The notes beneath the pieces were generated by a model. That model saw only the letters and a list, made by a program, of their open reading frames with translations. It was not told the DNA's origin and did not search any database. A program made the position numbers and the translations under genes. Positions 16,298 to 27,002 of a stretch of DNA of 64,000 bases are shown in pieces. The number at the start of each line of letters is the position of its first letter. Positions within the stretch are counted from its first letter, which is position 1. This DNA is from Chryseobacterium viscerum (GTDB taxonomy: Bacteria > Bacteroidota > Bacteroidia > Flavobacteriales > Weeksellaceae): contig NZ_PPEG02000002.1 of the NCBI RefSeq assembly GCF_002899945.2, positions 372,001-436,000 of the forward strand, read 5' to 3'.

Positions 16298-17161
16298 TTT
16301 TTTGATGAACTTCAGTAGAACCAAATCTCCTTTCGAGTCTTTCAGTTTTAGAAAATAATTTCCTGAAATAAGGTGATGAATAGAAATTTCTTTTACAAAC
16401 TGATCCTTTAAAATCACCCTTCCATTCGTATCTATGATCTCATACTCCTGAAAGTACCTGTCAGTATTTACCTTTACAATATCTGAAACAGGATTCGGAT
16501 ACACCTTGATTAATACATTTTTATTGTGTGGCAAAGTTTCTTGAGCCGCTAAAAATAAGCATGACGGCGGAGTTGTTATCGCTCCGTCCGTAAAATCATA
16601 ATACAAAGTACTTCCCATAGGAATCAAATTCGTACTTATAGTCGCAGGAATATTTTCAAAAGGAGTACAATTATTAAAACGCACATTGGCACTTTCAAAA
16701 TCCCGGGTAGTCTTATACCAGGATTCGCATCCTGCAGGCTGCATGATCACTCCCGGCCAGAATGTGTCCATCGCAAACCCGTCAATTGAATTGGGGCTCA
16801 CCATATCGATCATTACACAGCTTCCTGATGTCCAGGTAGAAGGAACTTTAAAATAAATGACCGCAGAAGGAACACTTCCTGTATAATATTTTTTACTGAT
16901 GACAGCCGAGGAAATTCCCTGTCCATTGACAAGAAATGCCTTGATTTCTTTATTCTGATCAATAGGAATCTGCACATTGTTAACCGCTGAAGTTGAACTC
17001 AGGGTCGGAGTGCTTCCATCAGTCGTATAATAAATAGTTCCGTTTCCATTAATAGTGGCCTGATAAGCATTATAATAATGATTGGAAAAAGGACTTATGG
17101 TTAGCTGGGAAAAAAAGAATGAGGATACGAAAAATGAGGAAAAAAGTAGTAATTTTTTCAT
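16295..17161 (-). CDS. Secreted T9SS cargo with chitobiase-type and carbohydrate-binding-like modules
   Basis: 288 residues. Signal peptide (MKKLLLFSSFFVSSFFFSQ). Residues about 35-95 (GTIYYTTDGSTPTLSSTSA) match the chitobiase/beta-hexosaminidase C-terminal-like domain. Residues about 100-200 (VIYFKVPSTWTSGSCVMIDM, PGVIMQPAGCESWYKTTRDFESANVRFNNC) look like a CBM26-type starch-binding module. The last 75 residues (VLIKVYPNPVSDIVKVNTD...GNYFLKLKDSKGDLVLLKFIKK) are a type A T9SS sorting domain. It should be secreted through the type IX system and stay on the surface or be released. No catalytic domain is visible. Confidence 0.85.
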   Translation of the reverse strand: MKKLLLFSSFFVSSFFFSQLTISPFSNHYYNAYQATINGNGTIYYTTDGSTPTLSSTSAVNNVQIPIDQNKEIKAFLVNGQGISSAVISKKYYTGSVPSAVIYFKVPSTWTSGSCVMIDMVSPNSIDGFAMDTFWPGVIMQPAGCESWYKTTRDFESANVRFNNCTPFENIPATISTNLIPMGSTLYYDFTDGAITTPPSCLFLAAQETLPHNKNVLIKVYPNPVSDIVKVNTDRYFQEYEIIDTNGRVILKDQFVKEISIHHLISGNYFLKLKDSKGDLVLLKFIKK

Positions 17162-17283
17162 GAAGAATGGGTATTAGTTTGTTTTCTCTAAAATTAATAA
17201 AATTCGCCCATACATAAATGATTTATTTTTGAACTTTAGGAAACTTAAATGTTAATTCTTTCGTCCGTTTTTATTTTAAATAT

Positions 17284-17346
17284 TAACTTTGGCAATCTTT
17301 GAATTTAATAAAAGGAGGTGTGAAATCATAAGGATTCCGTACCTCC
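17284..17346 (+). promoter_or_regulatory. -7 box TAACTTTG and 5' UTR stem-loop ahead of the S9 peptidase
   Basis: TAACTTTG at 17284-17291 fits the -7 consensus, with no good -33 element. GGAGGT (17314-17319) and ACCTCC (17341-17346) can pair across a 21-base loop in the leader, about 20 bases before the ATG. Confidence 0.45.
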
Positions 17347-17368
17347 ATTAAAAAATGAATATCAACAT

Positions 17369-19363
17369 ATGAAACTTAAGTACAGTCTGCTGGCTTTGGC
17401 AGCGCCGCTCTTAATGAATGCACAACAAGTAATGACGCCTGAAATTCTTTGGACTTTGAAAAAAGTTGGGGTACAGGCAGTTTCACCAGATCAGGGTTCC
17501 CTTATCTATAAAGTTGGACAGGTAGATCTGAAAACAGAAAAAACGAAAAATGAGAACTATTTTCTGAATGTTCTTAATAATCAGTCTTCCAAAATTGATT
17601 TCGGTAAAAAAGCACTTATTCAGTGGGATAAAAACGGAATTTATGCTCAGGAAGGAGACAAAATTTACCTTTCTAAAGATGCCGGAAAAACCTGGACAGA
17701 ATTTTATACCATCGGTGAAGCTGATAACATTGTAATTTCTCCTGATGGGAAGAAAATTGCTTTCAGTAAGCAGGTGTTGGTAGAAAAAGTAATGGGGAAA
17801 GACAAATTCAGTGATACTCCTAAAACAACCGCTCAGGTATACACAGATCTGAACCACAGACACTGGGATTACTTCAATGAAGGGAAATACAACCACGTAT
17901 TTGTAGTGAATACTTCTGATAAAGCAGAGGGCGCAAAAGACCTGTTGGAAGGGAAAATGTGGGATTCTCCTCAAAGACCTTTCGGGGGTGCTGAAGATTT
18001 TATCTGGAGCCCGGATTCTGCACAGCTTTTATATGTTACAAAACCTAAAAGTGGTAAAGAGTACTCTACCAGTACCAATACAGATATCTTTGCTTACGAT
18101 CTGGCGTCAGGTACAACCAAAAATATTACAGAATCCAACAAAGGATATGATGTAAACCCTAAATTCAGCCCGGATGGAAAATCTTTGATCTGGCAGAGCA
18201 TGGCCAGAGATGGGTATGAAGCCGATAAAAATGATGTGAAAATCATGGACTGGAAGTCAGGGAAAACAACTAACCTTACTTCTGGCTGGGACGAAAGTGT
18301 TTCCGGAGATGTGCTTTGGGGAGCAGATTCAAAAACAATCTACTTTACAGCGGCATTCAGAGGAACAAAGCAGCTTTTTGCCCTTGATTCAAAATCTGCA
18401 AAAGTACAGCAGATCACCAAAGGAGATTTTGACGTCAACGAAATCTTTACAGACAATAAAACTTCACTTTTAATAGGAAGAACAGACGTAAACCATGCAA
18501 CAGAATTATTCTCTGTAAACGTTAAAAACGGAGAAATGAAGCAGGTGACTGAAGCGAACAAAGACACTTATGCTAAGTTGGCTCAGGGGAAATCTGAACT
18601 TAAAATGGTGAAAACTTCGGACGGTAAAGAAATGGGAGTTTGGTTCCACTATCCACCGAACTTTGACCCGAACAAAAGATATCCTACTTTGGTATACTGC
18701 CAGGGAGGTCCACAGTCTGCTCTTACTCAGTTTTTCAGCGTAAGATGGAACTTTGCTCTGATGGCAGCCAACGATTATATCGTGGTAGCACCCAACAGAA
18801 GAGGTATGCCGGGCTGGGGTACAAAATGGAATGAAGAAATTTCAAGAGACTGGGGCGGACAGCCCATGAGAGATTATCTGGCAGCAACGGATTTTGCAAA
18901 AACATTACCTTATGTAGACGGTGACAGAGTAGCCGCTGTAGGAGCAAGTTATGGAGGATACAGTGTATTTATGCTGGCAGGAATCCATGAAAACAGATTC
19001 AAGACGTTCATCGCACACGATGGATTATTTGATATGAAATCTTGGTATTTAACTACTGAAGAACTTTGGTTTGCAAACTGGGATCTTGGTTCACCATGGG
19101 AAAAGCCACAACCAAAGGCCTACACAGAATTCAATCCAAGCAATTTTGTAGATAAATGGAACAAACCTATCATGATCGTTCAGGGAGGAATTGATTTCCG
19201 TGTTCCTTACGAGCAAGGGCAGGAAGCTTTCCAGGCTGCAAAATTAAGAGGATTAAAATCTAAACTGGTGTATTTCCCTAACGAAAACCACTGGGTACTT
19301 CATCCACAAAACGGATTGGTATGGCAGAGAGAATTCTTCGACTGGTTGAAGGAGACTTTATAA
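17369..19363 (+). CDS. Exported S9 family peptidase (dipeptidyl-peptidase 5-like)
   Basis: 664 residues with a signal peptide (MKLKYSLLALAAPLLMNAQ). An N-terminal beta-propeller carries WD40-like/PD40 repeats (FIWSPDSAQLLYVTKP, NPKFSPDGKSLIWQS). The C-terminal alpha/beta hydrolase has Ser527 in GASYGGY, Asp609 in GGIDFRVPY and His641 in NENHWVL. The size and PNRRGMPGWGTKWNEEIS region resemble periplasmic DPP5 of Porphyromonas, which removes dipeptides from peptide N-termini. It likely helps this proteolytic organism use peptides. A lone gene with a terminator behind it. Confidence 0.9.
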   Translation: MKLKYSLLALAAPLLMNAQQVMTPEILWTLKKVGVQAVSPDQGSLIYKVGQVDLKTEKTKNENYFLNVLNNQSSKIDFGKKALIQWDKNGIYAQEGDKIYLSKDAGKTWTEFYTIGEADNIVISPDGKKIAFSKQVLVEKVMGKDKFSDTPKTTAQVYTDLNHRHWDYFNEGKYNHVFVVNTSDKAEGAKDLLEGKMWDSPQRPFGGAEDFIWSPDSAQLLYVTKPKSGKEYSTSTNTDIFAYDLASGTTKNITESNKGYDVNPKFSPDGKSLIWQSMARDGYEADKNDVKIMDWKSGKTTNLTSGWDESVSGDVLWGADSKTIYFTAAFRGTKQLFALDSKSAKVQQITKGDFDVNEIFTDNKTSLLIGRTDVNHATELFSVNVKNGEMKQVTEANKDTYAKLAQGKSELKMVKTSDGKEMGVWFHYPPNFDPNKRYPTLVYCQGGPQSALTQFFSVRWNFALMAANDYIVVAPNRRGMPGWGTKWNEEISRDWGGQPMRDYLAATDFAKTLPYVDGDRVAAVGASYGGYSVFMLAGIHENRFKTFIAHDGLFDMKSWYLTTEELWFANWDLGSPWEKPQPKAYTEFNPSNFVDKWNKPIMIVQGGIDFRVPYEQGQEAFQAAKLRGLKSKLVYFPNENHWVLHPQNGLVWQREFFDWLKETL

Positions 19364-19391
19364 GACAAATAAGAATACAATATCAATAGGA

Positions 19392-19416
19392 GCGGGCTTT
19401 AGCCCGCTTTTTTTTA
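19392..19416 (+). terminator. Rho-independent terminator after the S9 peptidase
   Basis: GCGGGCTTTAGCCCGC followed by a run of T. Confidence 0.9.
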
Positions 19417-19491
19417 TGATGAAAAATCCAACGGCTTTAGCCAAAACCTAAATAAACGAAGTTCGGTTAAGGGAATTAAATTCAGACTATT

Positions 19492-19645
19492 GGAGGCTGG
19501 AAGAGGGAAGCTGGAAGTTAATGTTAATCTTAACATTTATAGTGGTTACCATATTAATGATATCAGTCTTTGAAAAGATGAAAATATGGGAAAGCTGTTT
19601 TCATAAGCTCAATAACTTCCTTCTTCAAGCTCCCAGCTTCCAGCC
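19492..19645. repeat. Inverted element with GGCTGGAAG / CTTCCAGCC arms
   Basis: The left arm (19492-19519, GGAGGCTGGAAGAGGG and AAGCTGGAAGTT) and the right arm (19614-19645, AACTTCCTTC through CAGCTTCCAGCC) are inverted around about 95 bases without a convincing gene. A related half element is at 11244-11277. The rest of the 19364-19680 gap holds only the terminator. Confidence 0.55.
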
Positions 19646-19680
19646 TGATGAAAATAAATTAAATCTCTCTATATTTGAAT

Positions 19681-20172
19681 ATGAAAAACCGTATTTCTTC
19701 ATTTCCACCCCTTATTGATGCCCAATCTGAAATTATAATTTTAGGATCAATTCCCGGCGTGAAATCATTGGAAATGCAGCAATATTATGCCCATCCACAA
19801 AACAAATTCTGGAAAATCATTTTTGAATTACTGAACGAAGAATTTACAGATGATTATACGCAAAGAATTGAAACCATAAAGAAACATCATATCGCGCTTT
19901 GGGATGTCATCGATACCTGCGAGCGAAAAGGAAGTTTGGATTCTGAAATTAAAAATGAAGAAGCCAATCAGATTGCTGAACTAATGGAAGAACACCCCAA
20001 TGTCAAAGCCATTTTCTGCAATGGTGGAAAATCCTATAAAAACTTACAGAAGCTGTTAGGAAAAAGTTATAAACTGCCTGTCATTTTACTCCCTTCTACA
20101 AGCCCGCTTCATACGGTTTCCTTTGAGAAGAAGCTAGAAGAGTGGAAGAAGGTTCTGGAGTTTTTGAGTTGA
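19681..20172 (+). CDS. DNA-deoxyinosine glycosylase-like protein (uracil-DNA glycosylase superfamily)
   Basis: 163 residues from ATG 19681; the TTG at 19675 is part of a TATATTTG box. IIILGSIPGVKSLEMQQYYAHPQNKFWKII contains the GS(I/M)PG motif and the AHPxNxFW motif of the hypoxanthine-DNA glycosylase branch. ALWDVIDTCERKGSLDSEI and LLPSTSPLHTV (the SPxH-like second motif) follow. The family removes deaminated bases such as hypoxanthine from DNA, starting base-excision repair. The length is normal for the family. Confidence 0.85.
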   Translation: MKNRISSFPPLIDAQSEIIILGSIPGVKSLEMQQYYAHPQNKFWKIIFELLNEEFTDDYTQRIETIKKHHIALWDVIDTCERKGSLDSEIKNEEANQIAELMEEHPNVKAIFCNGGKSYKNLQKLLGKSYKLPVILLPSTSPLHTVSFEKKLEEWKKVLEFLS

Positions 20173-20244
20173 GGAGAGTTGGGGGAGAGATTTGAGAGTG
20201 GGAGAGCTTTAGAGTTTGAGGGTTTGGGAGTGAGAGGATAAACG
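20165..20244 (+). repeat. GA-rich degenerate tract
   Basis: Repeated GAGAGTTGGGG / GAGTTTGAGGG / GGGAGTGAGAGG words with almost no pyrimidine except T. It directly precedes the palindrome at 20245-20314. The same tract-plus-palindrome order and orientation occurs at 23740-23908. Confidence 0.65.
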
Positions 20245-20314
20245 CTAGATTTCTACGGAATGACAAACAGAGCGCTTTATCTATTCGTACATTTTATCAT
20301 TCCGTAGAAATCTA
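20245..20314. repeat. Palindromic repeat of the ATTCCGTAGGAAT type, intact copy
   Basis: TAGATTTCTACGGAATGA and TCATTCCGTAGAAATCTA are perfect 18-base inverted arms around a ~30-base loop. Related copies are at 886-954 and 23834-23908. Confidence 0.85.
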
Positions 20315-20359
20315 AAGATCATATTTAATCCTTAGTGAATGATTGTAAGATATTGAAAA

Positions 20360-21384
20360 TTAATCAATTATTAAATATTCTCTCAGTCCTTTTAAAAGCT
20401 CTAGCTGGTTTTTTGTCCTGTCCAGATTATGTTCAGGATGTGTGATAGAATAATAGGTGCTTCCATTCAGATAATCAGTTAAAAAACGAAGTTCCTGGAT
20501 ATAAATGGCGACTTGTGCCGCATAATCAAGATTCTCAGATTCTTCAGGTGTCAATTTTTCCTTTAGATAGAATAGAAATCCTTCTTTTACAACTTTATAC
20601 ATTTCAGAGTTGAAATTGTTTACAGCACTTCCGTCATCTTCATGGGTTGTATTGGTGTAGGATTGAATCATCGTTCCAAAATCATATAGAATAGTGGAAA
20701 TCATCATGGTATCCAGATCAATGACAGCTAGCGGATGATGATTTTGATCGAAGAGGATATTGCTGATTTTTACATCCGCATGGATAATTCTTTTGGGAAT
20801 TTGATTGCTTTTCTCCATTTCGATCCATTGATCAGGTAAGGACAAAAGCTGGTTGGTGATTTCTATTTCAGCCTTTGCGTTTTCTTTTAAATGAGGAGCT
20901 GCATCTTGTAGAGCTTTTTTATAATCTGAAATCCTTTTTTCAAAATTAAGGAAATTGGGAAGGGTATCTTCAATAGCAGGGAGCTTTTCAGTATTGACGG
21001 TGGTCAGGAAATAACTGAAGGTTTTAGCTGCTTCAAAAGCCGTCTGTAAAGATGGAGCGGTAAGAAAGGTAATGCTGTTTTCTACGAAACTTAGCATACG
21101 CCATGGCTCATCATTAGCATCTTTTACCAGAAGTTGATGGGTAAGAGAAGGGATAGGCTCTATGATTTGAAAATGATAATGATTTGACCTGAGAAGTTCA
21201 TTAATCATCAAATGATTATTGATGATGACCTCCGGCTGTTTAAAAACATGATGGTTGATCTTTTGCAGGATAAACTTTTTCCCTTGATCTTTATCTTCCA
21301 AAAGGTAAGTGGTATTGATCAATCCGTCATTGATAGGGGAGAGATCATAGTTGTCAGTACCGATAAACTCAATGATAATATCTT

Positions 21385-21394
<10 letters not shown>
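20360..21394 (-). CDS. NahK-like sugar 1-kinase (aminoglycoside phosphotransferase fold)
   Basis: 344 residues. The protein-kinase-like phosphotransferase core shows LQKINHHVF in the ATP lobe. The catalytic loop IIHADVKISNILFD carries His205, Asp207 and Asn212, and VIDLDTMM carries the metal-binding Asp226/Asp228. The overall pattern matches N-acetylhexosamine 1-kinases of the NahK type. Its start overlaps the end of the nucleotidyltransferase gene by 10 bases, and it is third in an operon led by a GH109 glycosidase. I infer that it phosphorylates GalNAc (or GlcNAc) at C1. It is not an antibiotic-resistance enzyme on this context. Confidence 0.8.
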
Positions 21395-23686
<2,292 letters not shown>

Positions 23687-23739
23687 CTATTTTTTTTCTT
23701 AAATATATTAAAACTTTTGTAAATCCCGATGGTGTGATG

Positions 23740-23998
23740 GAGAATAAGGTTGTGAGATTTAGGATGCGAGGGGGAGATGTTTGAGGGGTAGAGAGTGAGA
23801 GAGTTTATGAGTTAGTGGGTTGAGATTATAAGCGTATAGATTCCTCCGGAATACAATCTAAGCACTTAATCTATCGATCCGCACACTTTGTCATTCCGTA
23901 GGAATCTGAATATGATATATTTATTGCTTGGAAAAAAATCTGAAGTTTTTTGGATGAAAGAGTTTGAGAGTGGGAGAATTTAGGGTGTTTGAATAGGG
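23740..23998 (+). repeat. GA-rich tracts around a palindromic repeat (23834-23908)
   Basis: This fills most of the 375-base gap upstream of the GH109 operon. GA-rich text at 23740-23820 and 23950-23998 flanks the palindrome GATTCCTCCGGAAT...TTGTCATTCCGTAGGAATC (arms partly degraded). The order and orientation match those at 20165-20314. No gene was seen. Confidence 0.7.
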
Positions 23999-24061
23999 AA
24001 GTAGAGCTAAATAAATTTTTACTATTCAGCCCTTTTCCCTTTTATAATTTCGTTTAAAAAT

Positions 24062-25597
24062 CTATTGATTGATCCATGCTTTTCTTAAAGCCAGTTGTTT
24101 TGAATCAGGATTAGGCAGAACACTTACTTTTCCTGTAGTTTCATCATAGTTAAAACCTGCTTTTTCCAGATATTCTTTCAGAGGAAGAGGCTGGGCACCT
24201 TCTATAAAATCTCGGAAAAATGTACGTATTTCCGGGTAAGTCATTTTTGTAATTTCATCAAATAGGTCATCATCATTGAAATACTTTCCTTCTCCATATT
24301 TTTTCATAAGCAGCTGCATCAGATCCTGAGTTCCCATTTTGCCATTAGAAAGTTCTCTTAATCTTATATCCAGACATAGCCCGAGTAAGGGTCCTTTTTG
24401 GTAAAAATTCATGTACTGGTCCTGCCTTTCCATTGCATTTTTACTGATGTCTGTAAAAGAAAGCTTATTGTCAAACTCTTTCATGCCGTGTATCTTTTCT
24501 TCTATGCTTTTTTCAAAATCTTCTAGACTGATCATTTTTTGTTTGATAGGCATATGAATTGTAGCATATTCGGTCATACCCTCATACAGCCATAGATGTT
24601 TAGACATCACAGGATTCAGGAAATCATAATGCTGAATTTCTCCTGAATGGATGTTGAGAGGAGTAATAATATGAAAAAACTCATGGGAGGCCACTCGGTT
24701 TAAAGCATTCGGAAGGAATTTCATACTTCCGGAACGGTATAGGCACACTGTAGATTGGGCATGTTCCAGACCGTCTCCAAGGAACCCGCTTTCATTGGAA
24801 GATTCATAATAAATCAAAAAGGCATATTTGTCTACCGGTAATGTTCCTCCAAGATACGCCTGCTGGTTTTTCAAAATGTTCTCTATCTCATGAGCTATTG
24901 TTTTGGAATAATGTCTTTCCTTTTTATTATAGAAGGATACAAGCACTTTGGTATGCCCTATTTTCAGCCATGTGGTATCGGGAACAGAATATAAAACGGG
25001 GGAGTCTACCAATTGTCGGTAATCTTTTGCCCAAACCCTATCCGTAGTTTTGTTTTTCTGTTTATAATCCAAAGCAGATGAAGCATAAAAACCCTTGTTT
25101 TTGGTAATATTAATTTGATACGGAATATCTTTCATTTCTTCAAAATATCCCACCAAAGAATTATAATTGATGACAAAAACGCTGTCTTTTTTAAACATGC
25201 TGCCTGCAGATCTGGCCTCATTGGATTCCTTTTCCAAAGAATCCCACCCATCTGCTACCTGGTAAGATATGGTAGCGACGTGTTTAAGATCATGTACCAT
25301 CCAGCTATTTTTATCCAAACGCTCGGTAACAATTTTTTTTCCGTTTTTATCAGTAGCTGTAAAATGAGAAACATACTGTCCGAAATTCATCGCCTGATAA
25401 AATCCGGGAACCAGCTTGGGAATAATAAACTTACCCTTTGTAAGATTATTCTTGGGCGGAGCAAAAGATACCTTTACCTCATCATTAGACATATGAAGAA
25501 GATCTATGTGGTATTCATAATTCTTCTTTGGTGTTTGGGCGATCATCATATTAGAGAATATAACGACCACGAAAAATAGCTTTATAAGAGTCTTCAT
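24062..25597 (-). CDS. Exported M61 family metallopeptidase lacking a PDZ domain
   Basis: 511 residues with a signal peptide (MKTLIKLFFVVVIFSNMMIAQ). The N-terminal half is the beta-rich M61 domain (IPKLVPGFYQAMNFGQYVSHF). Zinc site HEFFH at residues 305-309, with Glu339 in LWLYEGMTEY as third ligand. The C-terminal helical part ends with YPEIRTFFRDFIEGAQPLPLKEYLEKAGF. Typical M61 glycyl aminopeptidases carry a further PDZ domain of about 90 residues, which is missing; the natural-looking end suggests a PDZ-less form. It should cut small-residue N-termini of peptides in the periplasm. Confidence 0.85.
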   Translation of the reverse strand: MKTLIKLFFVVVIFSNMMIAQTPKKNYEYHIDLLHMSNDEVKVSFAPPKNNLTKGKFIIPKLVPGFYQAMNFGQYVSHFTATDKNGKKIVTERLDKNSWMVHDLKHVATISYQVADGWDSLEKESNEARSAGSMFKKDSVFVINYNSLVGYFEEMKDIPYQINITKNKGFYASSALDYKQKNKTTDRVWAKDYRQLVDSPVLYSVPDTTWLKIGHTKVLVSFYNKKERHYSKTIAHEIENILKNQQAYLGGTLPVDKYAFLIYYESSNESGFLGDGLEHAQSTVCLYRSGSMKFLPNALNRVASHEFFHIITPLNIHSGEIQHYDFLNPVMSKHLWLYEGMTEYATIHMPIKQKMISLEDFEKSIEEKIHGMKEFDNKLSFTDISKNAMERQDQYMNFYQKGPLLGLCLDIRLRELSNGKMGTQDLMQLLMKKYGEGKYFNDDDLFDEITKMTYPEIRTFFRDFIEGAQPLPLKEYLEKAGFNYDETTGKVSVLPNPDSKQLALRKAWINQ

Positions 25598-25647
25598 CTG
25601 CTACTATTTAAATTATTGTGAAAATATAAAATTACCTGTAAGAGGGC

Positions 25648-26340
25648 TTATTTTTCCATATAATAAACTTCTTCGTAAGGCTGGATCAATACCCATCCGT
25701 GTCCTGAAAATTTCATCTGAAACTCTTCACCGCTGCCTCTTCCCATTAAACTCTGAAATGAAATATTGGTTTTCAGCTCCGGGCTAAGGTTTCCGGACCA
25801 TGCCACCGTAGCATTGGGATCTGTGAAAACAGGAGTGTCAGGAGTAACCAGTAAGGTCAAAGGATCGCCGTGAGTGGTAATTGCAATATGTCCTGTACCT
25901 GAAAGTTTCACCTGGAAAAGACCGCCGGACATCATTCCTGCAATACTTTTAAGCATAGTGATATCACTTTTTATGCTTTGTTCATGAGCAAGCACATCAT
26001 TTCCGTTTACACAGACTGACTCATTATTCAAATAAAGAATACGAACTTTCTTCCCAAAATCAGCGACATACAGCTTACCTGTTCCTTCCGCTTTCATCAG
26101 TTTTGCTCCTTCACCGCTGATGGCTTTCTTCAAAAAATTGCCAATTCCGCCAGCCAGCATTCCCTGTCTTTCAAAATTGACATTCCCCACGTAGCTTACC
26201 ATGCTTCCTTTTTTCGTCCATACTGCCTGGTTATTAAGGTTGATTTCCAAAAGATGCTTGGTTTCCAGTTCAAAATAATCTCTTTGTTGAGGATTCTCTT
26301 TCGTTTCGTTGATAAATGCTTCTATCGAATATTTACTCAT
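25648..26340 (-). CDS. AIM24 family protein
   Basis: 230 residues. GGLFQVKLSGTGHIAITTHGDPLTLLV, AVWTKKGSMVSYVGNVNFERQG, DVLAHEQSI and EEFQMKFSGHGWVLIQPYEE are characteristic of the AIM24/TIGR00266 double-stranded beta-helix family. Members are found across bacteria and in mitochondria; their biochemical role is not established. No signal peptide is seen, so it should be cytoplasmic. It is on the same strand as the M61 gene with a 50-base gap. Confidence 0.9.
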   Translation of the reverse strand: MSKYSIEAFINETKENPQQRDYFELETKHLLEINLNNQAVWTKKGSMVSYVGNVNFERQGMLAGGIGNFLKKAISGEGAKLMKAEGTGKLYVADFGKKVRILYLNNESVCVNGNDVLAHEQSIKSDITMLKSIAGMMSGGLFQVKLSGTGHIAITTHGDPLTLLVTPDTPVFTDPNATVAWSGNLSPELKTNISFQSLMGRGSGEEFQMKFSGHGWVLIQPYEEVYYMEK

Positions 26341-26437
26341 AATGATCTATATTTAATTTGTTGTTGTTATACTGTTCCTGTTTTATTTTGTCGGGTTTGT
26401 ATCTCTTTTGTTACTTTTAGAATTCAAATCCAACAAT

Positions 26438-26833
26438 TTATATTCTTAGAAATTGACATTTAGTTTTAAATATTTCTATTGACCAGATTTTATAAACAGA
26501 CAGAAGATCGTTGCTGAAAAGGGCATGAAAATCCAGTTTTTCATCCGGGTTAATGATCCTGATTCTTCTCTGTTTCCCACAATAAGTTGATGATAAAGTG
26601 CAGTGATGATCATTTTTTCACCCTATTTTGGAGGGCCAATCGGACAAATCTTCATTTTCTCCAGAGTCTCTATCTCGATTATTTGGGTAATAAGCTTTAG
26701 TTTTTAAATGAAAATTAAACCAGGCAAAGTCAATCTCATCGATCTTCTATAATTAGTTGAATATGAAAAATTTATGACCTACAGGATCCGGATGATGAAT
26801 GGAGTAGATTTTACTTATTTGTTCAATATTGAA
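26438..26833 (-). pseudogene. Possible decayed gene in the gap before queA
   Basis: On the minus strand, one frame gives protein-like runs broken by stops: SKIYSIHHPDPVGHKFFIFN, then IDEIDFAWFNFHLKTKAYYP and NNRDRDSGENEDLSDWPSKIG, then a stop. Another frame continues with MIITALYHQLIVGNREESGS and NWIFMPFSATIFCLFIKSGQ, which ends like a membrane anchor. One or two frameshifts would join these into a single protein of about 100-130 residues. I do not recognise the family. The rest of the 26341-27002 gap holds the queA promoter and nothing else I can name. Confidence 0.4.
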
Positions 26834-26915
26834 TTTAAATTATCCTGAAAATAATCTTTTTAAGCTTTAAAAATCCCCATAAAATCAGGGTTTTAAATTT
26901 GATTGTAAATAATAC

Positions 26916-26947
26916 TTGACAAAGGGGTATTCAATGTCGTATATTTG
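26916..26947 (+). promoter_or_regulatory. Promoter for queA (TTG-N21-TATATTTG)
   Basis: TTGAC at 26916-26920 and TATATTTG at 26940-26947, spacer 21: a textbook Bacteroidota housekeeping promoter, 55 bases before the queA ATG. Confidence 0.85.
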
Positions 26948-27002
26948 CACTCCGAAAATTACACCTTGTAATTTCAGTAATTTTTAAACCGTAATTTAAA
27001 AA

